Positions 1-7,781 of a DNA stretch of 64,000 nucleotides are shown here, in pieces (the first letter of the stretch is position 1; each line of letters starts with the position of its first letter). Both the position numbers and the translations under genes were made by a program. This DNA comes from Actinomycetales bacterium (GTDB lineage Bacteria > Actinomycetota > Actinomycetes > S36-B12 > UBA5976): contig JAGWXT010000003.1 of the NCBI GenBank assembly GCA_018969715.1, forward strand, positions 62,001 through 126,000, given 5' to 3'. The notes below the pieces were generated by a model, which did not search any database, had not been told where the DNA came from, and saw only the letters and a list, made by a program, of their open reading frames with translations.

Positions 1-1
1 C

Positions 2-430
2 CCTGGGCTCACAGTCGTCCTTGATGACGCCGCCAACGTCAATCCCACCGGGACCACCAACCCCAATGACCTGATCATCCACCAGGAGGACGTTCAGGCG
101 GTGGTCAACGGGTTATGGCGCGGGGGCGCCCGAGCGATGACAATCATGGGACAGCGGGTCATCGCCACCAGTGCCGTGCGCTGCGTCGGGAACACCCTCC
201 TGCTGCAGGGGAGGGTCTACTCCCCACCCTTCACCATCACCGCAATCGGTGACCCACTCGCACTGCAGGCGAGTCTCGCTGAGGACCCGGGGGTCATGCT
301 GTTCGCTCAGTACGCGACGATCTTCGGCCTGGGCTACTCGGTTACTCCCAGTGCATCCCTGGTGGCACCGGCGTACACCGGACCGCGCACCCTCCGGGTG
401 GCACGACCGAGCCCGATTGGTGCGTCATGA
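2..430 (+). CDS. DUF881 family protein, C-terminal part (5' end outside window)
   Basis: The reading frame is open from the first bases of the window and stops at 428-430. About 142 residues remain. They carry the conserved DUF881 core: LDD followed by an NPNDL/VHQEDVQAVVN stretch, a GARAMTIMGQR segment and a C-V-G-N-TLLLQGR segment near the end. DUF881 proteins are membrane-anchored, of unknown biochemical role, and in actinobacteria sit beside crgA, trpG and pknB near cell-division genes, which fits the genes downstream here. The stop overlaps the next start (ATGA). The N-terminal membrane anchor is not in the window. Confidence 0.85.
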   Translation, partial: PGLTVVLDDAANVNPTGTTNPNDLIIHQEDVQAVVNGLWRGGARAMTIMGQRVIATSAVRCVGNTLLLQGRVYSPPFTITAIGDPLALQASLAEDPGVMLFAQYATIFGLGYSVTPSASLVAPAYTGPRTLRVARPSPIGAS

Positions 431-1188
431 CCGCGCTGCCGCAGCCAGACGCGGCGCTGCAAGGAACGGCAGTCGTGGGAGTTGTCATGCCCGCCCATAA
501 CGAGGAGGCGACACTCCCGGGAGTCCTGACCAGTCTGCTGGCCTACGTCCCGGCCGACCGGATCGTCGTCGTCAACGACGGCTCCAGCGATGCCACGGGG
601 GCGGTTGCCGCGGCATATGGGGTACGCGTTGCGACGTGCCCCATCAACCTCGGCGTCGGGGGAGCCATTCGCGTCGGACTGCGCCTGCTCCTGCGCGACA
701 ACGTCGAGCTGGTCGTCCAGATGGATGCCGATGGTCAGCATGATCCGGCCGACATTCCCGCCCTGCTCTCCCCTGTCATCCGCGAGGAGGCCGATCTCGT
801 CATCGGTGCCCGGTTCAGCGGGGTCGGTGACTACCGGGTAGGCCCCTTGCGTCGCGTGGCAATGTCGATCCTCGCCCTGGCCGTCCGCCTGCGGCGCACT
901 GAACCGCTCACCGATGTCACCTCGGGCTTCAAGGCCATGAACCGATCGACCGCCGAACTGCTCGCTGGCCTACTGCCCTTCGACTACCTTGGTGACACCG
1001 TGGAGGCGATTCTGATTGTTCGGGGCACCGGCCGGCGGGTGACGCAGGTGCCCGTCCAGATGAAGTACCGGCAGGGCGGCTCCCCCTCCCATCCGACGCT
1101 TCGGTCGATCCGCTCTGTCGCGAGGGTGCTGGTTGCCGTGGTGTTCATCCGCGCCCGGTCGGCAGTGGGTCGGTTGGGACAGCGGTGA
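427..1188 (+). CDS. GT2 family glycosyltransferase, polyprenyl-phosphate sugar type
   Basis: A 253-residue GT2 (GT-A fold) enzyme. It has the N-terminal PAHNEE motif (about 22-27), VVNDGSSD (about 48-55) and a DAD-G metal/nucleotide site at residues 100-103 followed by QHD. This is the signature of dolichol/polyprenol-phosphate mannosyl- or glucosyltransferases, which move a sugar from a nucleotide donor to a lipid phosphate on the cytoplasmic face of the membrane. No C-terminal membrane domain is visible. It starts in an ATGA overlap with the DUF881 gene and ends in a GTGA overlap with a DUF2304 membrane protein. The same GT2-DUF2304 pairing recurs at 40390-41656. The sugar is unknown. Confidence 0.87.
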   Translation: MTALPQPDAALQGTAVVGVVMPAHNEEATLPGVLTSLLAYVPADRIVVVNDGSSDATGAVAAAYGVRVATCPINLGVGGAIRVGLRLLLRDNVELVVQMDADGQHDPADIPALLSPVIREEADLVIGARFSGVGDYRVGPLRRVAMSILALAVRLRRTEPLTDVTSGFKAMNRSTAELLAGLLPFDYLGDTVEAILIVRGTGRRVTQVPVQMKYRQGGSPSHPTLRSIRSVARVLVAVVFIRARSAVGRLGQR

Positions 1189-1661
1189 ACGACACCCTGC
1201 GGGGCCTGCTGATCGCGGGCATCCTCATCCTCGTCATCGCGTTCATCCTCGGCTTCCGCCGCACGATCAACGAGAAGTACGCACTGGTCTGGTTCGTTGT
1301 CGGCGGCGGGCTGATCCTCTTTGGCCTCGTCCCCGAGTTCCTCGCTCGAATCTCCGGCGGGCTGGGGTTCAATCTGACCAGCAACTTCCTGCTCGTCGTG
1401 ACCAGTGCATTTCTCGCTCTCATGGTGCTCCAGCTCGCGGCGACCGTTGGCCGGCTCGAGCAGCAGGTCCGCCACCTGGGGGAGGCGCTGGCCCTCCTCG
1501 CGTATGAGCAGCGCAACAGCCCGGCTCCGATCGTCAGCGAACCCGGCGACGCCGGCGGGAATCCCGAACCGGGGGGTGCGCCGGCGGGGGGTGCGCCGGC
1601 CGTCGCGGGGGCCGACGCGGGGGCCGGCCTGACCTCCCTGACCACCCCCGAGCGTCGGTGA
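1185..1661 (+). CDS. DUF2304 domain membrane protein
   Basis: 158 residues starting with GTG in a 4-nt overlap with the glycosyltransferase. Two to three membrane segments are visible (about residues 7-23, 34-52 and 65-85). They are followed by a heptad-like stretch ending VGRLEQQVRHLGEALALL and a Gly/Ala/Pro-rich tail with a repeated GGAPA unit. This matches DUF2304, a family that is commonly encoded next to GT2 polyprenyl-phosphate glycosyltransferases. An accessory or membrane-anchoring role for that enzyme is an inference. The last bases belong to a 10-bp direct duplication that runs into the trpG start. Confidence 0.8.
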   Translation: MNDTLRGLLIAGILILVIAFILGFRRTINEKYALVWFVVGGGLILFGLVPEFLARISGGLGFNLTSNFLLVVTSAFLALMVLQLAATVGRLEQQVRHLGEALALLAYEQRNSPAPIVSEPGDAGGNPEPGGAPAGGAPAVAGADAGAGLTSLTTPERR

Positions 1662-1670
1662 GCGTCGGTG
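1651..1670 (+). repeat. 10-bp perfect direct duplication at the DUF2304/trpG junction
   Basis: The sequence AGCGTCGGTG occurs twice back to back. The first copy supplies most of the DUF2304 stop context (TGA at 1659-1661) and the second ends in the GTG start of trpG (1668-1670). The duplication puts trpG just outside a GTGA overlap and may be how the two genes became separated. Confidence 0.7.
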
Positions 1671-2300
1671 ACGCGCATCCTTGTTGTCGACAACTACGAC
1701 AGTTTCGTCTTCACCCTCGTTCAGTACCTCGCACAACTGGGCGCCCACCCGGAAGTCGTGCGCAATGACGAGGTAGACCTCACCGCGCTGAACCGGGTTG
1801 AGGGGTTGCTCATCTCCCCGGGGCCGGGGACCCCAGAGCACGCCGGCTCATGCCTTGCTGCGCTCGTGGCCGCCCGTGAGCGGGGCCTGCCGGTGCTCGG
1901 CGTGTGCCTTGGTCATCAGGTCATCGCGGTGGGGGCAGGTTCGACGGTCGATCGCGCACCGGAGCTGCTCCATGGCAAGACCAGTGAGATTCACCATGAC
2001 GGCAGCGGTGTGCTGGTGGGACTGCCCTCGCCGTTCACCGCCACGCGCTACCACTCCCTGGCAATCGTCGAGTCCTCACTCACCCCCGGACTGCATGTGA
2101 CGGCCCGCAGTGAGTCAGGGGTGATCATGGGGGTACGGCTGGCCGACGAGGAGGTGCATGGGGTGCAGTTCCACCCCGAGAGCGTCCTGACTCAGGGTGG
2201 CCACCGGCTGCTGGCGAACTGGCTTGAGATCTGCGGAAATACGGAGGCGGTCGACCGGAGTGCGGAATTGACGGTGGGACTGGTTCAGCCAGCGGGCTGA
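1668..2300 (+). CDS. trpG: Glutamine amidotransferase of anthranilate/aminodeoxychorismate synthase (TrpG/PabA)
   Basis: A 210-residue class I glutamine amidotransferase subunit. It has the N-terminal VVDNYDSF motif, the GPG element, the nucleophile loop GVCLGHQ and the C-terminal VQFHPES His-Glu pair, so the Cys-His-Glu triad is intact. It would release ammonia from glutamine for a chorismate-using partner (TrpE or PabB), which is not in the window, so tryptophan and folate roles cannot be separated. Many actinobacteria have this gene between DUF881 and pknB, usually named trpG. The GTG start follows a short duplication. The gene is convergent with pknB and their ends overlap by 16 nt. Confidence 0.9.
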   Translation: MTRILVVDNYDSFVFTLVQYLAQLGAHPEVVRNDEVDLTALNRVEGLLISPGPGTPEHAGSCLAALVAARERGLPVLGVCLGHQVIAVGAGSTVDRAPELLHGKTSEIHHDGSGVLVGLPSPFTATRYHSLAIVESSLTPGLHVTARSESGVIMGVRLADEEVHGVQFHPESVLTQGGHRLLANWLEICGNTEAVDRSAELTVGLVQPAG

Positions 2301-4171
2301 GACGGGCCAAGGTCGGTCGGCACCGGGGTCGGCACCGGGGTCGGCACTGGGGTCGGGGCGGGGGTCGGCTGGCCGGTGGCCTCAGGTGTCGGCACTCCCG
2401 GCGACGGATCGACTGGTGACGTCGGGGCTATCCCCGCCGGTGGGATGGCGACAGTGATGGTGATCCGGCTCCCCGAGGGGCGTGTGCCGCCGGGCTCCGG
2501 GAACTGGCTCAGCACCGTCTGTGGGGCGACGGATGCGTCCTCGATCTCCACGGTCTCCACGACGAACCCGGCGGTCTGCAGGATTCGCCGGGCACCCTCT
2601 CCCTTGCGGCCCACGACATTGGGGATCTCGACCAGGCCATTGGCTACCTCGATGTCGACCCGGCTTGCCGGGTCGACGACCGAGCCAGCGGCTGGCACCG
2701 AGGACAGCACCCGGCCCGCCGGTGGATCCCCATCAACCTCCGTCACCGTTCCGAGGACAAGGCCGAACTCCGCCAGTGCGCGCTGCGCATCCGCGATCGA
2801 CAGCAGCCCAACCAGCGGGGGGACGGTGACCTGCTCACGACCTGCACTCACCGTCAGGGCGACGGACTGACCCGGGTCCAATGCGGTTCCCGGCAGTGGA
2901 TTCTGGGTGAGCACCGTATTCGGGGGGCGGTCGGAGTTCTCAGGTGTGACCGTGCCCAGGACAAGTCCCCGAGTCAGCAGCTCCTGCTCAGCGGTGGCAA
3001 GGGCGAGTCCACCCAGATCGGGAACGGCGACTCGAACCCCCTGCCCGAAACCGAATAGGCCGTTCACCAGCCATGCCGTCGCCGCGATGGCGATACCGAC
3101 ACTGAGCAGGACGACCGCCCACACGATCGGACGGGCATTGACACCTGAGCGCTGTGGCCGCTCGTCCGTCAATGGCAGGGCACCGATCTGCCCAGGGGTC
3201 CCGCCATTGCCCCGGATCCGCGAGCCACCACCGCCTGCGCCCACTGCAGCCACCTCCCCACCGCGACGGGTTGTTGCGCTCCGTACCCGACCGGCAGACT
3301 CCGCCGCACTCACCGGCACTCCGCGCGCAGCCCGGCGAAGGTCTGCCGCGAACTCGGCAGCGCTCTGGTAGCGGGCAGTTGGGCTCTTGGCAAGTGCCTT
3401 CATGGTGATCGCATCCGCGGCCGGCGGCACCCGCGGATCCACCTGGGACGGCCGCACCGGCGCCTCGCTGACGTGCTGGTACGCAATGGCAACGGGCGAG
3501 TCGCCGGTGAAGGGTGGCCGCCCGGTAAGCAACTCGAAGAACAGCACGCCGGTTGAGTACAGGTCACTGCGGGCGTCGACGACGTCACCGCGTGCCTGCT
3601 CCGGTGACAGGTACTGGGCGGTGCCCATGACGGTGGATGCCCCGGTCATGGTGGCGCTGCTGTCGGCGAGGGCCCGGGCAATGCCGAAGTCCATCACCTT
3701 CACCTCGCCGGTGGTGGTGAGCATGACGTTGCCGGGCTTGATGTCGCGATGGACGATGCCGTTGCGGTGGCTGTAGTCGAGGGCTTCGAGTACCCCGCCG
3801 ACGATCTCCATCGCTCGGTCCGGCAGCAGCGGACGGCCTTCGCGCAGGATGTCGCGCACGGTTGTGCCATCGACGTACTCCATGACGATGTAGGGCAGGG
3901 ACAACTCGGCGGCCCCGCTGCCCGTCACCTGCTCACCCGTGTCGTAGACGGCGACGATCCGCGGATGATTGAGCCCAGCCGCGGCTTGCGCCTCACGTCG
4001 AAACCGGCTAAGGAAGACGGGATCACGTGCGAGGTCGGAGCGGAGGACCTTGATCGCCACCCGGCGGCCAAGGCGCTCATCAGCTGCCAAGTAGACATCC
4101 GCCATTCCGCCGCGGCCGATGGTGGCGATCACCCGATAGCGCCCGCCGAACACCCTCGGCTGTTCGCTCAC
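2285..4171 (-). CDS. pknB: Ser/Thr protein kinase PknB with three extracellular PASTA domains
   Basis: From the GTG at 4171 the protein has 628 residues. The kinase domain begins at GRYRVIATIGRGGMADVYLA with the catalytic Lys in VAIKVL, HRDIKPGN, DFGIAR, and an activation loop with several Thr before GTAQYLSPEQ. A Pro/Gly-rich linker leads to one membrane segment (WAVVLLSVGIAIAATAWLV), then three PASTA repeats, each starting near VPDL, VPPL or IPNV. The tail is rich in Pro-Thr. PASTA domains sense peptidoglycan or lipid II fragments in this family. The start is chosen because GGGAGGA lies about 6 nt upstream. A GTG at 4222 would add 17 residues but has no good ribosome site. It lies downstream of pstP on the same strand. 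Confidence 0.95.
   Translation of the reverse strand: MSEQPRVFGGRYRVIATIGRGGMADVYLAADERLGRRVAIKVLRSDLARDPVFLSRFRREAQAAAGLNHPRIVAVYDTGEQVTGSGAAELSLPYIVMEYVDGTTVRDILREGRPLLPDRAMEIVGGVLEALDYSHRNGIVHRDIKPGNVMLTTTGEVKVMDFGIARALADSSATMTGASTVMGTAQYLSPEQARGDVVDARSDLYSTGVLFFELLTGRPPFTGDSPVAIAYQHVSEAPVRPSQVDPRVPPAADAITMKALAKSPTARYQSAAEFAADLRRAARGVPVSAAESAGRVRSATTRRGGEVAAVGAGGGGSRIRGNGGTPGQIGALPLTDERPQRSGVNARPIVWAVVLLSVGIAIAATAWLVNGLFGFGQGVRVAVPDLGGLALATAEQELLTRGLVLGTVTPENSDRPPNTVLTQNPLPGTALDPGQSVALTVSAGREQVTVPPLVGLLSIADAQRALAEFGLVLGTVTEVDGDPPAGRVLSSVPAAGSVVDPASRVDIEVANGLVEIPNVVGRKGEGARRILQTAGFVVETVEIEDASVAPQTVLSQFPEPGGTRPSGSRITITVAIPPAGIAPTSPVDPSPGVPTPEATGQPTPAPTPVPTPVPTPVPTDLGPSQPAG
2318..2365 (-). 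repeat. 12-bp tandem repeat in the pknB 3' end
   Basis: Four consecutive 12-bp units (CGGCACCGGGGT on the plus strand; first two identical, third with one change, fourth diverged) encode the Pro-Thr-Pro-Val tail of the kinase. The unit is a multiple of three, so copy-number change would keep the frame. Confidence 0.85.
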
Positions 4172-4258
4172 CTGATCCTCCCGGCCCTCACGTGCCCGGC
4201 CTGCGTCCACGACCCGTTCCACCGCCGGTCACTCGCCACAGTACTGAGCATCCGCCGA

Positions 4259-5341
4259 CTACCGCCGGTCACATGTGAGCAGGGTCTGACCGATCGCCGA
4301 TGAGCGCAGGGGGTCAGCGACCTGAGCGGGCAGGGACAGCCCCGCCGGCACCGGCAGCGGGCGCGACTGCACGCCATCCGGGCAGGGCTGGGTGGTGAGC
4401 CACCAGCCCCCGCCGATGGCCCCGGCGATGAGCAGACCGAGGATGACCACGCCGATCAGCCACCCCCGCACCCGGAACCCCCGGCGGCGTGGTACGGCCA
4501 CCGGCAGCGGATCGGCAGCGGCAGCAGCGCCGACCAGAGTGGGGGGCAGTGCTGGTACGTCATCCGGTTGGGGCACCACATCGGCAACGATGACCGTCAC
4601 GTTGTCGGGTGCACCATTGATCAATGCGGCACCGATGAGCGTCTCGGCGGCCTCACCCGGCTCCCCAGATGCAAGGTAGCCGGCGATCTCGTCGAACCCC
4701 ACCACCCCCGTGAGCCCATCGGTGGCGAGCAGGAGCCGATCCCCGGCGCGGACCTCGTGGGTGGACACATCCGCCGTTGCGTCATTGACCCCATCCACGG
4801 CCCGGGTCAGCAGTGAGCGGCGCGGATGGGTGCGCGCCTGCTCCGGAGTCAGGGTGCCGCCATCGATGAGGGCCTGCACGAAAGTGTGGTCGTGCGTCAA
4901 CTTCGTCAGTTGACCATCCCGCCACTGGAAGGCCGCAGAGTCTCCCACGTGGCCGATCGTCGCAACCTGGTCGCGCAGGATGAGGGCTGTCACCGTGGTC
5001 CCCAGTCCACTGCGCTCGGAGTCGGCGAAGGCCGCTTGCGACAGCTCCTCACTGATCCGCGCGATACAGGCGTTGATGCGCGCCGGGATATCCGAGGGCA
5101 CCAAGCTCGACCACGCCACGGAACCGAACACCCCAACTGCGCTGGCGCTGGCCACTTCACCGGCGGCATGCCCACCCATGCCGTCAGCGACGATGAGCAG
5201 GGTGTCGTCCGCGAGTCCAGAGTCTTCATTCCCCTCACGGACGAGCCCGACATCGGACCGTGCCGCGCACTTCAGGGACAGACGCCCCGGTTGCGCCGGA
5301 CCGTCCCCCTTGTCGACCAACACCGAATCAGGCGGTGTCAT
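4259..5341 (-). CDS. pstP: PP2C-family Ser/Thr protein phosphatase (PstP)
   Basis: 360 residues. The PP2C domain carries the metal-binding motifs EGNEDS, ADGMGGHAAGE and HVGDSAAF, a later LLATDGLTG and a C-terminal PDNVTVIVAD. A single membrane segment follows (about GWLIGVVILGLLIAGAIGG) with a short extracellular tail, as in mycobacterial PstP. It removes phosphate from Thr/Ser and Mn/Mg ions are expected cofactors. The start codon overlaps the fhaA stop (ATGA) and pknB follows on the same strand, so the three are probably co-transcribed. The rodA, pbpA and pknA genes that usually separate pstP from pknB are missing. Confidence 0.94.
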   Translation of the reverse strand: MTPPDSVLVDKGDGPAQPGRLSLKCAARSDVGLVREGNEDSGLADDTLLIVADGMGGHAAGEVASASAVGVFGSVAWSSLVPSDIPARINACIARISEELSQAAFADSERSGLGTTVTALILRDQVATIGHVGDSAAFQWRDGQLTKLTHDHTFVQALIDGGTLTPEQARTHPRRSLLTRAVDGVNDATADVSTHEVRAGDRLLLATDGLTGVVGFDEIAGYLASGEPGEAAETLIGAALINGAPDNVTVIVADVVPQPDDVPALPPTLVGAAAAADPLPVAVPRRRGFRVRGWLIGVVILGLLIAGAIGGGWWLTTQPCPDGVQSRPLPVPAGLSLPAQVADPLRSSAIGQTLLTCDRR

Positions 5342-6282
5342 CAGTCGGTCCGGACAACCATGCGGGTGGCTCCGATGTCGATGACATCCCCATTGGTGAG
5401 CACGGCATGGGACTGCGGCACGCCATTCACCCGAGTGCCATTGGTCGAGCCAAGGTCGGCTACCTCGATCGTCTCGCCGATACTGAGTCGCACGTGCGCT
5501 CGGGACACCGCGGGATCGCTGATTCGCAGATCGGCGCCCTCACCGCGGCCGATGATGTTCTCGCGCAGGACGAGGATGTGCTCCACCCCGTTGATCACGA
5601 CACGTGGTCGACCACGGCTGTCCGGATGTGCGGGGCCGGCCCCGGGGGTGAGTGCGGAGTCCGGCCACCCCCGTGTCGTTGGCGGCGGTGCATGGTGGCC
5701 GGCTGCGACCGGCCGAATCCCGTCCGGTTCGGGTGGTTGGTGGGGTGCGGGTTGGTGGGGGGCGAGTTGCTGTGCGTAGGGGGAGTCTCCGTACGGCGAG
5801 TCACTGCCGCCCGACGGTGGGTACTCAGCGGCACTGACGGTCGGGTCGGCCAGCGGTGGCTCCGCTGCGGGGGATGTCGGACGCGCCTGGGGGGCTGCGA
5901 ACGGGGTCACCCGGAACACCCCGATATCAAGGATCGCATCCTCCTGAAGCCGCACAACCGGGCGGCCGGCAAGGCGATAGCCCTGATCATCGGCATAGCC
6001 GGCCGCGACAGCGGCCAATTCCGTGGTGAGGATCGACAGGTGCGAGGCCAAGCGCCGCAGATCGACCGTCGACAGGTCGATGAGGAAGGCGTTGACGGTC
6101 GTCGCCGGACCGCCACCCGTCGTGGTCGCAGCGTCATCCATCTCCCGCTGCAGGGCGGCGGCTAACTCCACGGGCTGGACCTGTGCCTCATCGGCCTGAT
6201 CGAACTCATTCCCGATCAACGAGGCCATCCTCGCCTCAAAGCCATCGAGCAGGCTCATCATCGCGTCCACCCCCTGTCGCAT
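5341..6282 (-). CDS. fhaA: FhaA-like protein: DUF3662 domain plus C-terminal FHA domain
   Basis: 313 residues. The N-terminal part (about 1-125) starts LLDGFEARMASLIGNEF and matches the DUF3662 domain of FhaA. A Pro/Ser-rich linker follows, and the last 88 residues are an FHA domain with GRG, SRAH and LGSTNGT, the residues that bind phospho-Thr. FhaA is a cytoplasmic adaptor that in mycobacteria recognises PknB-phosphorylated partners of cell-wall synthesis. The start is fixed by a perfect AGGAGG (plus-strand 6290-6295) 7 nt before the ATG. A longer reading frame exists but runs into the region beside the tRNA-Leu. The FHA domain is about 56% identical to the tail of the Wzt protein at 19719-21242. 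Confidence 0.93.
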   Translation of the reverse strand: MRQGVDAMMSLLDGFEARMASLIGNEFDQADEAQVQPVELAAALQREMDDAATTTGGGPATTVNAFLIDLSTVDLRRLASHLSILTTELAAVAAGYADDQGYRLAGRPVVRLQEDAILDIGVFRVTPFAAPQARPTSPAAEPPLADPTVSAAEYPPSGGSDSPYGDSPYAQQLAPHQPAPHQPPEPDGIRPVAAGHHAPPPTTRGWPDSALTPGAGPAHPDSRGRPRVVINGVEHILVLRENIIGRGEGADLRISDPAVSRAHVRLSIGETIEVADLGSTNGTRVNGVPQSHAVLTNGDVIDIGATRMVVRTD

Positions 6283-6381
6283 GGGTTGGCCTCCTATGAG
6301 CCTCGGATCCCCAGAATGGTACCCGCCCGTCCACCAGAAGCGCCCCAGCCGGGTCAAGCGCCTCAGTCTGGCGGCACGCGG

Positions 6382-6387
6382 TAGCCT
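6382..6387 (+). promoter_or_regulatory. Possible -10 element for tRNA-Leu
   Basis: TAGCCT fits TAnnnT and lies 26 nt before the mature tRNA-Leu. No convincing -35 box was found at the expected distance. Confidence 0.35.
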
Positions 6388-6413
6388 GTGGACGCCCTCA
6401 CGACCGGGGCAAC

Positions 6414-6496
6414 GCGCGAGTGGCGGAATGGCAGACGCGCTGGATTCAGGTTCCAGTGCCCGCAAGGGCGTGGGGGTTCAAGTCCCCCCTCGCGCA
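6414..6496 (+). tRNA. tRNA-Leu (anticodon CAG)
   Basis: The acceptor stem GCGCGAG/CTCGCGC pairs over 7 bp. The molecule has a D-loop with GGAATGG, the anticodon loop with CAG, a long type II variable arm (TGCCCGCAAGGGCGT) and a T arm with GGTTCAAGTCC. The 3' CCA is not encoded. A tRNA-Leu beside fhaA is also known in Mycobacterium, so this is conserved neighbourhood rather than an insertion. The 143 nt from 6497 to 6639 show no gene. Confidence 0.95.
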
Positions 6497-6639
6497 CAGG
6501 GTGACAACGCATTGCGGGGGTGACGTGGGTGCCGAGGTTCTCGGTGATGACGATCATCGAGTGACTCCGGGTGTCCCGTCCGGCCGTACCACTCGGCGAC
6601 GAGGGGTTCGCCAGTGGTGTTGCACTCCTTCCATCCCTG

Positions 6640-7635
6640 CTACTCGATGTCCGCCGCCTGCCATTCATAGGCGTCGAACCAGTTTCCCGGGGGAGTCGGA
6701 TCCTTCGGCAGGACTCGCTCCATCATTGCCAGGCTGCTCCGCAGTGCATCCTCCCGTGAGAGGAAGGGGTCCTCGATCTCGATGATGACATCGTCGTCAT
6801 AGCCAACTGATCGAAGGGCCATTACGTAGTCCCGCCAGAATGATTCCGGATGTCCATAGCCCAGCGCCCGATAGTGCCACGACCGCTCATGCCACGCGTC
6901 GTAGTTGCATGATTTCAACAGCCCGGTTCGACGTATCGCATCGCGGTCGAATGAGACATCCTTGACGTGGGCGAGCCCAACCGCGTCGCCGAGTTCACGA
7001 ATCATGCTGACCGGGTCGATCCCAAGCCACACCAGATGGGATGGGTCAACGTTTGCGAAAAGATGTCCACCCAACGCCTCCCGCAGGCGGAGAAAGGTGT
7101 CCGTGTCGTAGATCATGTCACCGGGATGTGGCTCCATACAGATGCGAACCTCGCAGCGGTTGGCCACGGCAACCGCCTCTCGCCAGTACGGCACGAGCTC
7201 CTCATTCCATTGCCACTCGTAGCACTTGCGAAAGTCGGGGTAGACCGAGTTCACGATCCAGTTCGGCGTGCGGTCCTGCGGTCCGCCGCCGGGTACCCCG
7301 GACAGGACGTCCACCCGGGACACCCCAAGCAGTCGGGCGAGCTCGCAGGTAGCGGTGAAGCTCTCTCGAGCGACCAGCCGCCGCCGACGATCTGGGTGGA
7401 GTGGGTTGCCATGACATGCGAAGGCGGCAATCCGCAGCCCACGCGAGGTGAACGCCTCCTGGAAGGCTGAACGTTCAGCGGGATCCTCGACCAGACGGGA
7501 CGGGATGAAGTGCGTGTCCGGGAAGTGCCCTCCGCCACAGGGTTCAACGACGGTGATGCCGGCCTCGACGGTGGCATCCAGCGCATCCGCCAGGGACCGA
7601 TCGAAATACGTTGCAAGCACAAGCCCGATCTCCAT
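6640..7635 (-). CDS. Sugar phosphate isomerase/epimerase family protein (TIM barrel)
   Basis: 331 residues of the xylose-isomerase-like TIM barrel superfamily. Visible signatures are the N-terminal MEIGLVLATYF strand, a GITVVEP strand, FACHGNP, EPHPGDMIYD and FANVDPSHLVWLGID with likely metal-binding Glu, His and Asp residues, and the C-terminal IEIEDPFLSREDAL. Relatives act on ketoses, inosose or hydroxypyruvate; the substrate here cannot be named. The ATG has GAGGAG 8-9 nt upstream. It lies downstream of an SDR dehydrogenase on the same strand, with 146 nt between that contain a tandem repeat, so the two probably work in one carbohydrate-use pathway. Confidence 0.82.
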   Translation of the reverse strand: MEIGLVLATYFDRSLADALDATVEAGITVVEPCGGGHFPDTHFIPSRLVEDPAERSAFQEAFTSRGLRIAAFACHGNPLHPDRRRRLVARESFTATCELARLLGVSRVDVLSGVPGGGPQDRTPNWIVNSVYPDFRKCYEWQWNEELVPYWREAVAVANRCEVRICMEPHPGDMIYDTDTFLRLREALGGHLFANVDPSHLVWLGIDPVSMIRELGDAVGLAHVKDVSFDRDAIRRTGLLKSCNYDAWHERSWHYRALGYGHPESFWRDYVMALRSVGYDDDVIIEIEDPFLSREDALRSSLAMMERVLPKDPTPPGNWFDAYEWQAADIE

Positions 7636-7665
7636 CGCAACTACTCCTCATCTGGCCGAATTGCT

Positions 7666-7721
7666 GTCGGCGCGTCCGTGGGTGGGTCCGTGGGTCGGCG
7701 CGTCCGTGGGTGGGTCCGTGG
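7666..7721. repeat. 28-bp tandem repeat (two copies plus a partial third)
   Basis: Two identical 28-bp units starting GTCGGCGCGTCCGTGG follow each other between the SDR and isomerase genes. Each unit itself contains GTCCGTGGGT twice. A third copy breaks off after a few bases. The unit is not a multiple of three and lies outside the genes. Confidence 0.85.
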
Positions 7722-7781
7722 GTCAGCCGCCACCCGGCACGCAGGTGAGCCACGACCTGCACTCTGCCCGCCGTAGGTCAC

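Noticed and set aside
6283-6465. A 61-residue N-terminal extension of FhaA
   Set aside because: It reaches into tRNA-Leu on the other strand, and AGGAGG sits right before the ATG at 6282.
7666-7721. The 28-bp repeat as a small CRISPR array
   Set aside because: The two units follow each other without spacers.
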